A stretch of DNA of 64,000 bases from an uncultured Alistipes sp. (GTDB lineage Bacteria; Bacteroidota; Bacteroidia; Bacteroidales; Rikenellaceae), in NCBI GenBank assembly GCA_947623965.1, contig CANQIF010000002.1:124001-188000 (forward strand), written 5' to 3'. Positions 49,400 through 56,348 of this stretch are shown here, piece after piece. The position numbers were made by a program, and so were the translations under genes. The number at the start of each line of letters is the position of its first letter. The first letter of the stretch is position 1. Below the pieces are notes generated by a model, which saw only the letters and a list, made by a program, of their open reading frames with translations, had not been told where the DNA came from and did no database searches.

Positions 49400-49969
49400 A
49401 TGAAGAATTTTTTCGTTACTTTAACAATGCTCTTTATTGCCGTTAACATTATGGCACAGGAACATCTCTCGTTCAAAGGGGTTCCCATTGAAGGCAGTAT
49501 GACAGATTTTTGTCAGAAATTAAAAACGAAAGGATTAATTTTTATCGAACGTGAAAACAATATCGCATTGTTCTCGGGAGATTTTACTGGTCGCAATGCT
49601 ACGATAGGCGTAACTGCTACAGATGATGGAAAAAATGTTCTTGGTTTAATTGTCTTTTTTGATCCGAGTGGTGAATGGAATACGCTTGTCAATACGTATG
49701 ACTATTACAAGAATTTGTACACTCGCAAATATGGTGAACCGACAGCTTCAAGAGAAAAAAATCCCGCTCATTCAGATTCCAATACCGCTTTAATGGCCGA
49801 AGTGTATCAAGGCACAGTTGCATATAGTAGCGTATGGGAAGTAGCTGGTGGAGATATACAGCTTTCAATTGGAAAGTCCTCTGGCGTTTATGAGGGTATG
49901 GTAATGATTCGTTATCGTGACTCTCAAAATGTGGAAACTAAAATCCAAAATGATTTAAATGATATTTAA
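49400..49969 (+). CDS. AT-rich islet gene 2, exported protein (unknown)
   Basis: A 189-residue protein with a signal peptide (M-K-N-F-F-V-T-L-T-M-L-F-I-A-V-N-I-M-A, cleavage before Q-E-H). The mature part starts L-S-F-K-G-V-P-I-E-G-S-M-T-D-F and has an (Y-D-Y-Y-K-N-L-Y-T-R-K-Y-G-E-P) helix. The 'F.G.P(I/L).G....F...L...G' start is seen in small Bacteroides secreted proteins of unknown role. It lies 18 bp after gene 1 and shares its base composition. A terminator at 49991-50029 ends the islet. Confidence 0.7.
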   Translation: MKNFFVTLTMLFIAVNIMAQEHLSFKGVPIEGSMTDFCQKLKTKGLIFIERENNIALFSGDFTGRNATIGVTATDDGKNVLGLIVFFDPSGEWNTLVNTYDYYKNLYTRKYGEPTASREKNPAHSDSNTALMAEVYQGTVAYSSVWEVAGGDIQLSIGKSSGVYEGMVMIRYRDSQNVETKIQNDLNDI

Positions 49970-49990
49970 AAACAGCATATAGCGAAGTAT

Positions 49991-50029
49991 GCGAGCCTCA
50001 CTAATTTGTATGTGAGACTCGCTTTGTTA
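49991..50029 (+). terminator. Terminator closing the AT-rich islet
   Basis: GCGAGCCTCAC / GTGAGACTCGC with one mismatch, followed by TTTGTT. Lies 22 bp past the stop of islet gene 2. The rest of 49970-50183 holds nothing recognisable. Confidence 0.75.
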
Positions 50030-50183
50030 TACGTAGGGCCCTAATTAAGAAACACCAAGAATAAATTGCTTTACGGGGAATAATGCGTTTATAAACGGGA
50101 ATTCAAGGCGATCCATATATTCTTAAAAGGAGCTATCCGAAAGAGTAACGCGCGCCGGATATCGAATGAAACGGAAAACGTCT

Positions 50184-50774
50184 TTACATGAGGACGCTTT
50201 CCTTTTTCTTCCGACAGATACATCCGGCGAGATGGTCATCGACGAACCCGGTCGCCTGCAGGAAGGCGTAACAGATGGTTGTTCCGAAAAACCGGAATCC
50301 CCGCTTCTTCATATCCTGGCTCATGGCATCGGATTCGGACGAGGAGGCGGGTACTTCCGCCAGCGAATGAAACGTATGGACGATCGGCCGGCGGTCGGGA
50401 AAGAAGGTCAGGATGTAGTCGCGAAAGCTGCCGAACTCCTTCTGCACGCTCCGGAACAGCCGGGCATTCGTGAGGGTCGCGCGAATCTTGAGCCGGTTTT
50501 TCACGATGCCCTCGTCGTGCATCAACCGCTCCACATCCTCGTCCGTCATCCGCGCGACTTGCTCGATGTCGAAATCGCAGAAGGCCCTGCGGTATCCGGC
50601 CCGCTTGCGGAGGATCGTCAGCCAGCTCAATCCCGCCTGCGCGCTCTCCAACACGAGAAACTCGAACAGCGTCCGGTCATCCGTGACCGGCTGTCCCCAC
50701 TCCCGGTCGTGGTAGTCAGCATATAATTCATCCGTGCCGCACCAGCCGCAGCGGCCGTTTACAAGATCCTGCAT
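50184..50774 (-). CDS. tag: DNA-3-methyladenine glycosylase I Tag
   Basis: A 196-residue protein with the Tag zinc motif: C-G-W-C-G-T (residues 9-14, N-terminal Cys) and the C-terminal H-(x)n-C near residues 180-190 (H-L-A-G-C-I-C). Family signatures: Y-H-D-R-E-W-G-Q-P (around 21-29), A-Q-A-G-L-S-W-L-T-I-L-R-K-R (around 45-58) and F-V-(D/N)-D-H at the end. It removes 3-methyladenine from DNA. The ATG at 50774 fits family length; the longer frame opening at 51080 has no matching N-terminus. Confidence 0.93.
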   Translation of the reverse strand: MQDLVNGRCGWCGTDELYADYHDREWGQPVTDDRTLFEFLVLESAQAGLSWLTILRKRAGYRRAFCDFDIEQVARMTDEDVERLMHDEGIVKNRLKIRATLTNARLFRSVQKEFGSFRDYILTFFPDRRPIVHTFHSLAEVPASSSESDAMSQDMKKRGFRFFGTTICYAFLQATGFVDDHLAGCICRKKKESVLM

Positions 50775-51045
50775 CCGTATTCTCTTTTTTTCCGGAACAT
50801 TCGACCGATCCTCTCCACCTCTGCAGGACCTCTGCAGGGTGGGGCAGCGCGTTGTGCCGCGATCGCCTTCGTTCCGGTGTGCTCCGTCTGCAAAGATAGG
50901 ACATGGCGCCGAATTGTCCGCCATCCGGCGCTGCAAAATCGGCCGATTCGCTTGCATTCTTTTCAAGTGTCGCAAGGACGACCTTCGTGAATCCCTCCCT
51001 CTTTCTGCGGGAAGCCTGCGCCGAAATGTTGCACCATTTTTGCGA

Positions 51046-51061
51046 GGGGGGGGGAAAAAAA
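51046..51061 (+). repeat. G9A7 homopolymer tract before the choloylglycine-hydrolase-like gene
   Basis: Nine G (51046-51054) and seven A (51055-51061), ending 9 bp before the ATG at 51071 and just after a CATTTTTG box (51035-51042). The tract sits between a possible -7 element and the start, so length changes would alter the 5' leader. Confidence 0.7.
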
Positions 51062-51070
51062 CGATATGCC

Positions 51071-52111
51071 ATGAAAACATCCCTCTTGCCTATGCTGGGC
51101 ATCTCGCTGCTTGCCGGGATCGGGCAGGTCGAAGCCTGCACCCGTGCGGTCTACTTGGGGCCGGACGGAATGATTGCGACCGGTCGCACGATGGACTGGC
51201 GCGAAGATCCGCAAACGAACCTCTACTTCTTTCCGCGCGGCATCGAACGGCGCGGCGCCTTGACGGACAACACCCTGTTCTGGACCTCGAAATACGGCTC
51301 GCTTGCGGCGGCCGGCTACGACATCGGCATCTGCGACGGCATGAACGAAAAAGGGTTGGTCGCCAACCTGCTCTTCCTGCCCGAAACGGTCTACGAAGCC
51401 CCGAACGATACGCGGCCGGTGATGGGGTTGAGCATTTGGACGCAGTATGTACTGGATAATTTCGCCACCGTGGCCGAAGCGGTGGAGGCCCTTTCGAAGG
51501 ATGCGTTCCGCATCGACGCGCCCGACCTGCCCAACGGCGTCAAGGCCCGGCTGCACCTGGCGATCTCCGATCCCACGGGCGACAGCGCCATCCTCGAATA
51601 CATCGACGGCCGGCTCTCGATCTACCGGGGGCGGCAGTACCAGGTGCTGACCAACTCGCCGGCCTACGACCTGCAGTTGGCGATCAACGACTATTGGAAA
51701 CAAATCGGCGGGTTGACGATGCTGCCCGGTACCAACCGCTCGTCCGACCGGTTCGTGCGGGCGTCGTTCTATATCAATGCCATCGTGCAGAGCGCCGACC
51801 CGGCCATCGCCGTGCCGGCTGTTATGTCGGTCATGCGCAACGTCTCGGTCCCCTACGGCATCTCCACGCCCGACAGCCCGCATATCACCTCGACGCGCTG
51901 GCGCACGGTCGCAGACCAGAAACACCGGGTCTACTATTTCGAACCGACCCTCTCGATGGAGACGTTCCACATCGACTTGGCCAAAGTCGATTTCTCCGAA
52001 GGTACGCCCGTTCGGGTGCTGACCCTCAGCGACGGAACCACTTACGAGGGCGACGCTACGGCCGACTTCCGGCCCGTCTCGCGACCGTTCGAGTTCCTGT
52101 TCGGCGCATAA
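51071..52111 (+). CDS. Choloylglycine hydrolase-family enzyme (bile salt hydrolase / acylase-like), exported
   Basis: A 346-residue N-terminal nucleophile hydrolase. After a signal peptide (residues 1-22, ending V-E-A) the next residue is Cys23 (C-T-R-A-V-Y-L-G), the expected catalytic nucleophile of this family. Also seen: G-R-T-M-D-W-R-E-D (around 40-48), G-M-N-E-K-G-L-V-A-N-L-L-F-L, an L-T-N-S-P segment and a conserved Arg in S-T-R-W-R-T. Family members deconjugate bile salts or cleave other linear amides. The exported form is usual in Bacteroidetes. Whether it acts on bile salts, penicillin V or a signal amide cannot be told from sequence. Confidence 0.86.
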   Translation: MKTSLLPMLGISLLAGIGQVEACTRAVYLGPDGMIATGRTMDWREDPQTNLYFFPRGIERRGALTDNTLFWTSKYGSLAAAGYDIGICDGMNEKGLVANLLFLPETVYEAPNDTRPVMGLSIWTQYVLDNFATVAEAVEALSKDAFRIDAPDLPNGVKARLHLAISDPTGDSAILEYIDGRLSIYRGRQYQVLTNSPAYDLQLAINDYWKQIGGLTMLPGTNRSSDRFVRASFYINAIVQSADPAIAVPAVMSVMRNVSVPYGISTPDSPHITSTRWRTVADQKHRVYYFEPTLSMETFHIDLAKVDFSEGTPVRVLTLSDGTTYEGDATADFRPVSRPFEFLFGA

Positions 52112-52243
52112 CGACCGGGATCGGCGCATCACGGCTGCCGGCTGCAGGTCGTGAAGCCCGGGTGCGGAATCCGCACGATCGGCCCGCACCGGCATCCGTG
52201 ATTGCACGCGCCGATGATGCGTGCATCTACGGCAGCCCCATAA

Positions 52244-52281
52244 ACAAAAAACACTGCAACAAATCGTTGCAGTGTTTTTTT
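52244..52281. terminator. Bidirectional terminator between the hydrolase gene and tRNA-Asp
   Basis: ACACTGCAAC-AAATC-GTTGCAGTGT, perfect 10-bp stem with A-run before and T-run after, so it can end transcripts from both sides. Confidence 0.85.
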
Positions 52282-52302
52282 ATCCCCCCCTCTCCGGGTT
52301 TG

Positions 52303-52376
52303 CGGTGCGTAGGGGACTCGAACCCCTGACCCCGTGCGTGACAGGCACGTATTCTAACCAGCTGAACTAACGCACC
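52303..52376 (-). tRNA. tRNA-Asp (anticodon GTC), second copy
   Basis: Identical to the gene at 22477-22550 over the whole tRNA and the first 10 bp upstream (CTCTTGCTGATTG on the + strand). Anticodon loop CTGTCAC. It has no prophage beside it. Confidence 0.95.
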
Positions 52377-52404
52377 TCTTGCTGATTGCGGTTGCAAATA
52401 TACA

Positions 52405-52968
52405 TTAAAAATTCGAATCCGCAAGCGGTTTTGCCGTTTTTTTAAAGAAAGAAAATTGCACGCTCCCGTAACTCCTTAATTGCCAAAAGTGCGGATGCGC
52501 GGAGAAGTCCTTGGCCTTCGAGTGCTCGAAGATGAGCAGCCCGCCGTCGCGCAGCAGGCCGCCTTTCAGGACGAGATCGACGACCGCTTCGCTCCCCTCC
52601 AGATCGTAGGGGGCGTCCGAGAAGACCAGGTCGAACTGCTTCGTGCAGCTTTTCAGGTAGAGAAAGGCGTTCGCCTTGGCCACGTAGAGCGTGCGGATGT
52701 CGAGCTGGCGGGCCGTCGCGCGGATGAAATCAGCATGCACGGCGTTGATCTCGACCGCTGTCACGCTCCGCGCCCCGCGCGAGGCGAATTCGTAGCTGAT
52801 CGACCCCGTGCCGGCGAAGAGATCCAGCACGTCGCACGCCTCGAAATCGACGAGGTTCGTCAGCACGTTGAAGAGATTCTCCTTGGCGAAGTCCGTCGTG
52901 GGACGCGCCCGCAGGTTGCGCGGCGGATTGATCGCCCGCCCCTTGTATCGTCCGCTGATTATTCGCAT
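52405..52968 (-). CDS. rsmD: 16S rRNA m2G966 methyltransferase RsmD
   Basis: A 187-residue Rossmann methyltransferase: N-terminus M-R-I-I-S-G-R-Y-K-G-R-A-I, AdoMet motif V-L-D-L-F-A-G-T-G-S-I-S-Y-E (residues about 47-60), catalytic S-D-A-P-Y (D-P-P-Y type, with Ala in place of the first Pro) around 117-121, then F-E-H-S-K-A-K. The ATG at 52968 overlaps the upstream gene by 10 bp. It modifies G966 of 16S rRNA. The D-A-P-Y variant is known in Bacteroidetes members. Confidence 0.88.
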   Translation of the reverse strand: MRIISGRYKGRAINPPRNLRARPTTDFAKENLFNVLTNLVDFEACDVLDLFAGTGSISYEFASRGARSVTAVEINAVHADFIRATARQLDIRTLYVAKANAFLYLKSCTKQFDLVFSDAPYDLEGSEAVVDLVLKGGLLRDGGLLIFEHSKAKDFSAHPHFWQLRSYGSVQFSFFKKTAKPLADSNF

Positions 52969-53558
52969 AGCATCTTCTTGAAAAAGTTCCGGTAATACCG
53001 TGCATTCCCGGCCCGGTCTTCGAGTTGCAGCACGAACTCCTTCGGGTCGATCCGCTCGGCCAGCCGTTCGAGCAGGTAGCCGCGGCCGGCCTCCGTCCCG
53101 ACGGCGACCGTCTCGGCCAGCTGCAGTCCGGTGCGGTAGATGCGGATGTAGAGCAGCTCGCCCGTGTCGCAGATCCAGACCGTGGGCTCCGTCGCCGCAA
53201 CGGGGTGCAGCAGCGGGGTGGTGTAGCGCACCTTCGCGCCGCAACGGCGCTCGAGCTCCTGCATCGCCTCCTCCGGAGCGGCCATGACGGCCAGCGTCGG
53301 ACCGTCGCCCGACACCTGGACGACCCGCATGCCGGCGGGCAGCGGCAGACCGTGCGCGGCGAAGAGCGCCTCGACAGCCGCCGGGTCGAAGAGTTCGCGC
53401 GGCACGAGCAGCGTCCACGGCGTCAGCAGCTCGACCGTTTCAGCGCCGGCGCACGCCTCCGCAGCGGGCATCGAAAAAGAGTGCCCATCCAACGCGAGCT
53501 GAATGGACACCCCTTTTGCTGCAGGCCGCAGCCGGTTACTCCCAGTTGCCTGCCTCAT
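52959..53558 (-). CDS. DUF3822-family protein
   Basis: A 199-residue protein of the DUF3822 type, which in Bacteroidetes is found directly upstream of rsmD. Body: L-L-V-P-R-E-L-F-D-P (around 50-59), then V-Q-V-S-G-D and a C-terminal half rich in aromatic strand (L-L-Y-I-R-I-Y-R-T-G-L-Q). Cellular role unknown. It overlaps rsmD by 10 bp and the upstream gene's stop by 23 bp; the true start may be a few codons in. Confidence 0.7.
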   Translation of the reverse strand: MRQATGSNRLRPAAKGVSIQLALDGHSFSMPAAEACAGAETVELLTPWTLLVPRELFDPAAVEALFAAHGLPLPAGMRVVQVSGDGPTLAVMAAPEEAMQELERRCGAKVRYTTPLLHPVAATEPTVWICDTGELLYIRIYRTGLQLAETVAVGTEAGRGYLLERLAERIDPKEFVLQLEDRAGNARYYRNFFKKMLCE

Positions 53559-54171
53559 TGTTACCGTTCTCCATCGAACCGAACTTGATGCCCGGGTAGC
53601 GGTTGAAGTTGTTCACGTCGTCGTCGATCTGGTTGATCAGCTCCTGACGGAAGGTCACCGTGTCGATGAAATATTTATAGGGTGCGCGGCACTCCACGAC
53701 GGGAATCACGACCTTCGACTCGGTGGTGATGATGCCGGCCTCCATGATGAACTGCGCCTTGTTGTCCGTGCCGGGGATGTAGCGCAGGTTGGCTACGTCC
53801 TGAGCCGTGAGCTTCTTGGGCGAGAAGATCGTATCGATCACAGCCATCTTGAAGGTCTCGACGTTCTTCTTCTTCAGCCGCTTGAGCATGGCCATGGCCA
53901 CCGAGTCGTCTTCGTCGTAGATCTTGCGCTCCATAATGAGCGTGTCGTTCAGGATGAAGTCGGCCAGGGTGTCGAAATCGGCGGTGAAACGCTGGTACTT
54001 CGACTTGAATGCGCGCTGGGCGGTGCGGATGTCCTTGATGCGCTCGATGACCTGCGCCTTTTTGGTCTTCATCTCGTTCTCGAAACGGATGGGCGTCGAA
54101 ATCTGCTTGTAGATGACGTAGACGAAAGCTACGATCACTACCGCCAAAAGAATCTGGGCAATTTTTTTCAT
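53536..54171 (-). CDS. Membrane-anchored conserved Bacteroidetes protein (unknown)
   Basis: A 211-residue protein with one N-terminal transmembrane helix (I-A-Q-I-L-L-A-V-V-I-V-A-F-V-Y-V-I-Y, residues 4-21) and a periplasmic helical domain, K-A-Q-V-I-E-R-I-K-D-I-R-T-A-Q-R-A-F-K, resembling pilin-like or coiled-coil architecture. The second half is beta-rich (P-V-V-E-C-R-A-P-Y-K-Y-F). It is typical of an uncharacterised family seen beside DUF3822 and rsmD. It is followed by that pair, so the three genes form an operon. No function assigned. Confidence 0.7.
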   Translation of the reverse strand: MKKIAQILLAVVIVAFVYVIYKQISTPIRFENEMKTKKAQVIERIKDIRTAQRAFKSKYQRFTADFDTLADFILNDTLIMERKIYDEDDSVAMAMLKRLKKKNVETFKMAVIDTIFSPKKLTAQDVANLRYIPGTDNKAQFIMEAGIITTESKVVIPVVECRAPYKYFIDTVTFRQELINQIDDDVNNFNRYPGIKFGSMENGNNEAGNWE

Positions 54172-54193
54172 TTTTTATTTAAGTATTTGTTAC

Positions 54194-54201
54194 TAATTTT
54201 G
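54194..54201 (+). promoter_or_regulatory. Possible -7 element TAATTTTG for the helicase gene
   Basis: Exact TAnnTTTG match 23 bp before the start at 54224. No TTG stands 20 bp upstream. Confidence 0.42.
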
Positions 54202-54223
54202 TCCGGCAAATGCACGATACCGT

Positions 54224-55642
54224 ATGGATAGTTCGCTTATCGCAGCCCAAATTTACGCTAAAATTTGTTTCAAAACAACCCCTGGGCAAAAAAAAATCGT
54301 AGAAATGTTCTCGGAGTACCTCTCGGACCCCGATTTTTCGCGGATTTTCGTGCTGAACGGGTATGCGGGCACCGGGAAAACGACCCTCATCGCCGCGATC
54401 GTCGCCGCGCTGAAGGGGCTCGGCGTGCGGACCGTGCTGCTGGCCCCCACGGGGCGCGCCGCGAAGGTGCTGGCCCGCTACTCGGGCGAAAAGGCGCTGA
54501 CGGTCCACAAGCGCATCTACCGCGAACGGACGAACGCCGACTACGAGTCGAAATTCTCGCTCGACCTGAACCGCGAGCAGGGAGCGCTCTTCATCGTGGA
54601 CGAGGCCTCGATGCTCTCCGACGAGAGCGGCGGGGGCTTCCGCTTCGGCAGCGGTTCGCTGCTCGAGGATCTGGTTGCGTACGTGCGCAGCGGCCGCGGC
54701 TGCCGCCTGATGCTGGTGGGGGACAGCGCCCAGCTGCCGCCCGTGGGAGCCGACTGCAGCCCGGCGCTCGATCCGCCCACGCTCGCCCGCTTCGGGGAGA
54801 CGGTCTATGCCACGCTCGACGAGGTGGTCCGCCAGGAGGCGCAGTCGGGCATCCTCTTCAATGCGACGCTCGTCCGCTGCATGCTCGAGCGGGGCATCAC
54901 CGAGGTGCCGCGCTTCGACCTCGGCTTCCCCGACATCGAGGCCCTCTCGGGCGGCGATTTTCTGGAGCGGCTGCAGGATGCCTACGCCCGCTACGGCCGC
55001 GACGAGGTGATCGTCATCACGCGCTCGAACAAGCGGGCCAACCGCTACAACCAGGGGATCCGCCGCAACATTCTCGGCGCCGAGGAGGAGATCGAGAGCG
55101 GCGACATGCTCATGGTGGTCAAGAACAACTATTATTACGCGGAGCGCACCGAGGGGTGCCCGATGCACTTCGTCGCCAACGGCGACATCGCCCGCCTGCG
55201 CCGCCTGCGCCGCTTCGAGGAGTTCTACGGCTTCCGCTTCGCCAACGCCGTCCTCGAGTTCCCCGACTACGACGATGCGGAGCTCGAATGCAAGATCCTC
55301 CTCGACACGATCGCCTCGGAGGCTCCGTCGCTGACGCGCGAGGAGTCGGACCGCCTCTTCTACGAGGTCGAAAAGGATTACCTCGACCTCAAGAGCAAGT
55401 TGAAACGATTCAAGGAAATCCGTGAAAATCCGCACTTCAATGCCATTCAGGTGAAGTTTTCCTACGCCGTCACCTGCCACAAGGCGCAGGGCGGCCAGTG
55501 GCGGGCGGTCTTCATCGACCGCTTCCTCTTCGGCGACGAACCGCTGACGCGCGACCTTCTGCGCTGGCTCTATACGGCCCTCACGCGCGCCACGGAACAA
55601 CTCTATTTGGTCAACTTCGATGAACGATTCTATGCCGAATAA
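54224..55642 (+). CDS. RecD-like ATP-dependent DNA helicase
   Basis: A 472-residue SF1B helicase resembling the short RecD2/Dda-type enzymes of Bacteroidetes. Walker A G-Y-A-G-T-G-K-T-T at residues about 46-54, Walker B F-I-V-D-E-A-S-M-L (around 125-133), L-V-G-D-S-A-Q-L-P-P-V-G (around 166-177), I-V-I-T-R-S-N-K and the C-terminal motif V-T-C-H-K-A-Q-G-G-Q-W (around 425-435) with Y-T-A-L-T-R-A-T-E. It unwinds DNA in repair or recombination. Overlaps the next gene by 23 bp. Confidence 0.86.
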   Translation: MDSSLIAAQIYAKICFKTTPGQKKIVEMFSEYLSDPDFSRIFVLNGYAGTGKTTLIAAIVAALKGLGVRTVLLAPTGRAAKVLARYSGEKALTVHKRIYRERTNADYESKFSLDLNREQGALFIVDEASMLSDESGGGFRFGSGSLLEDLVAYVRSGRGCRLMLVGDSAQLPPVGADCSPALDPPTLARFGETVYATLDEVVRQEAQSGILFNATLVRCMLERGITEVPRFDLGFPDIEALSGGDFLERLQDAYARYGRDEVIVITRSNKRANRYNQGIRRNILGAEEEIESGDMLMVVKNNYYYAERTEGCPMHFVANGDIARLRRLRRFEEFYGFRFANAVLEFPDYDDAELECKILLDTIASEAPSLTREESDRLFYEVEKDYLDLKSKLKRFKEIRENPHFNAIQVKFSYAVTCHKAQGGQWRAVFIDRFLFGDEPLTRDLLRWLYTALTRATEQLYLVNFDERFYAE

Positions 55643-56237
55643 CCCCGTCCCGGCCGCCGCGCTGCCGGTCGAAAGCCATCCGCTGCAGCCCTTTCTCCCC
55701 GCCGGCGCCCGGCTGCTCATGCTCGGGAGCTTCCCGCCGCCGCGCCGCCGCTGGTCGATGGAGTTCTTCTATCCCAACCTGCAAAACGACATGTGGCGCA
55801 TCGTGGGCTTTCTCGCCGCGGGCAACAAGGGCCACTTCCTGACCCCGGAGGGACGCTTCGACCGGGCGCGGATCGAGGTCTTCTGCTGCGAGCGGGGAAT
55901 CGCTCTCTACGACACTTCAGAAGAGATCATCCGATTGAAGGAGAATGCGTCGGACGATTTTCTTCAAGTGGTGCGCGAGGTCGATCTGGCGGCCCTGCTC
56001 GCCCGGATCCCCGCCTGCCGCGACGTGGTTGCCACGGGCGGCAAGGCCGCCGCGACGCTCTGCGCCCTCACGGGGGCCGCACAACCCGCCGTGGGCGGCT
56101 CGGTCGCGGTCCGTTTCGCCGGCCGCGAGCTGCGGCTGTGGCGCATGCCCTCCTCGTCGCGCGCCTACCCGCGGCCCGTGGAGTGGAAAGCCGAATTTTA
56201 CCGAAAAGTGTTCCGCGCGTGCGGGATAATCGGGTAA
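55620..56237 (+). CDS. Uracil-DNA glycosylase superfamily protein
   Basis: A 205-residue protein resembling the UDG superfamily of small Bacteroidetes proteins: L-L-M-L-G-S-F-P-P-P (around residues 31-40, where family 4-type enzymes hold a G-x-x-P(G) motif), F-Y-P-N-L-Q-N-D-M-W-R, and A-T-G-G-K-A-A plus M-P-S-S-S-R-A-Y near the C-terminus (H-P-S-like motif). It may excise uracil or related bases. Its start at 55620 lies inside the end of the helicase gene, and mutS follows, so a repair cluster is suggested. The substrate is not determined. Confidence 0.65.
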   Translation: MNDSMPNNPVPAAALPVESHPLQPFLPAGARLLMLGSFPPPRRRWSMEFFYPNLQNDMWRIVGFLAAGNKGHFLTPEGRFDRARIEVFCCERGIALYDTSEEIIRLKENASDDFLQVVREVDLAALLARIPACRDVVATGGKAAATLCALTGAAQPAVGGSVAVRFAGRELRLWRMPSSSRAYPRPVEWKAEFYRKVFRACGIIG

Positions 56238-56244
56238 AAAATCG

Positions 56245-56252
56245 TATCTTTG
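56245..56252 (+). promoter_or_regulatory. -7 element TATCTTTG before mutS
   Basis: Exact TAnnTTTG match. The mutS leader then runs about 95 nt and holds a GCTCCCGGC...GCCGGGAACGGCC hairpin near 56278-56308. No TTG at -33. Confidence 0.45.
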
Positions 56253-56348
56253 CCTATATGGAACGAGCCCTCGGAACGGCTCCCGGCGCCCTTTTGCCGG
56301 GAACGGCCGCTTGTTCCGCATGCCCAGGAAACCTATTGTCGCACAAAC

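Noticed and set aside
22477..52376. The two identical tRNA-Asp genes as prophage attL and attR
   Set aside because: The left prophage genes start before position 1, so the second tRNA-Asp at 52303 lies on the wrong side and has host genes all round. The copies are ordinary gene duplicates.
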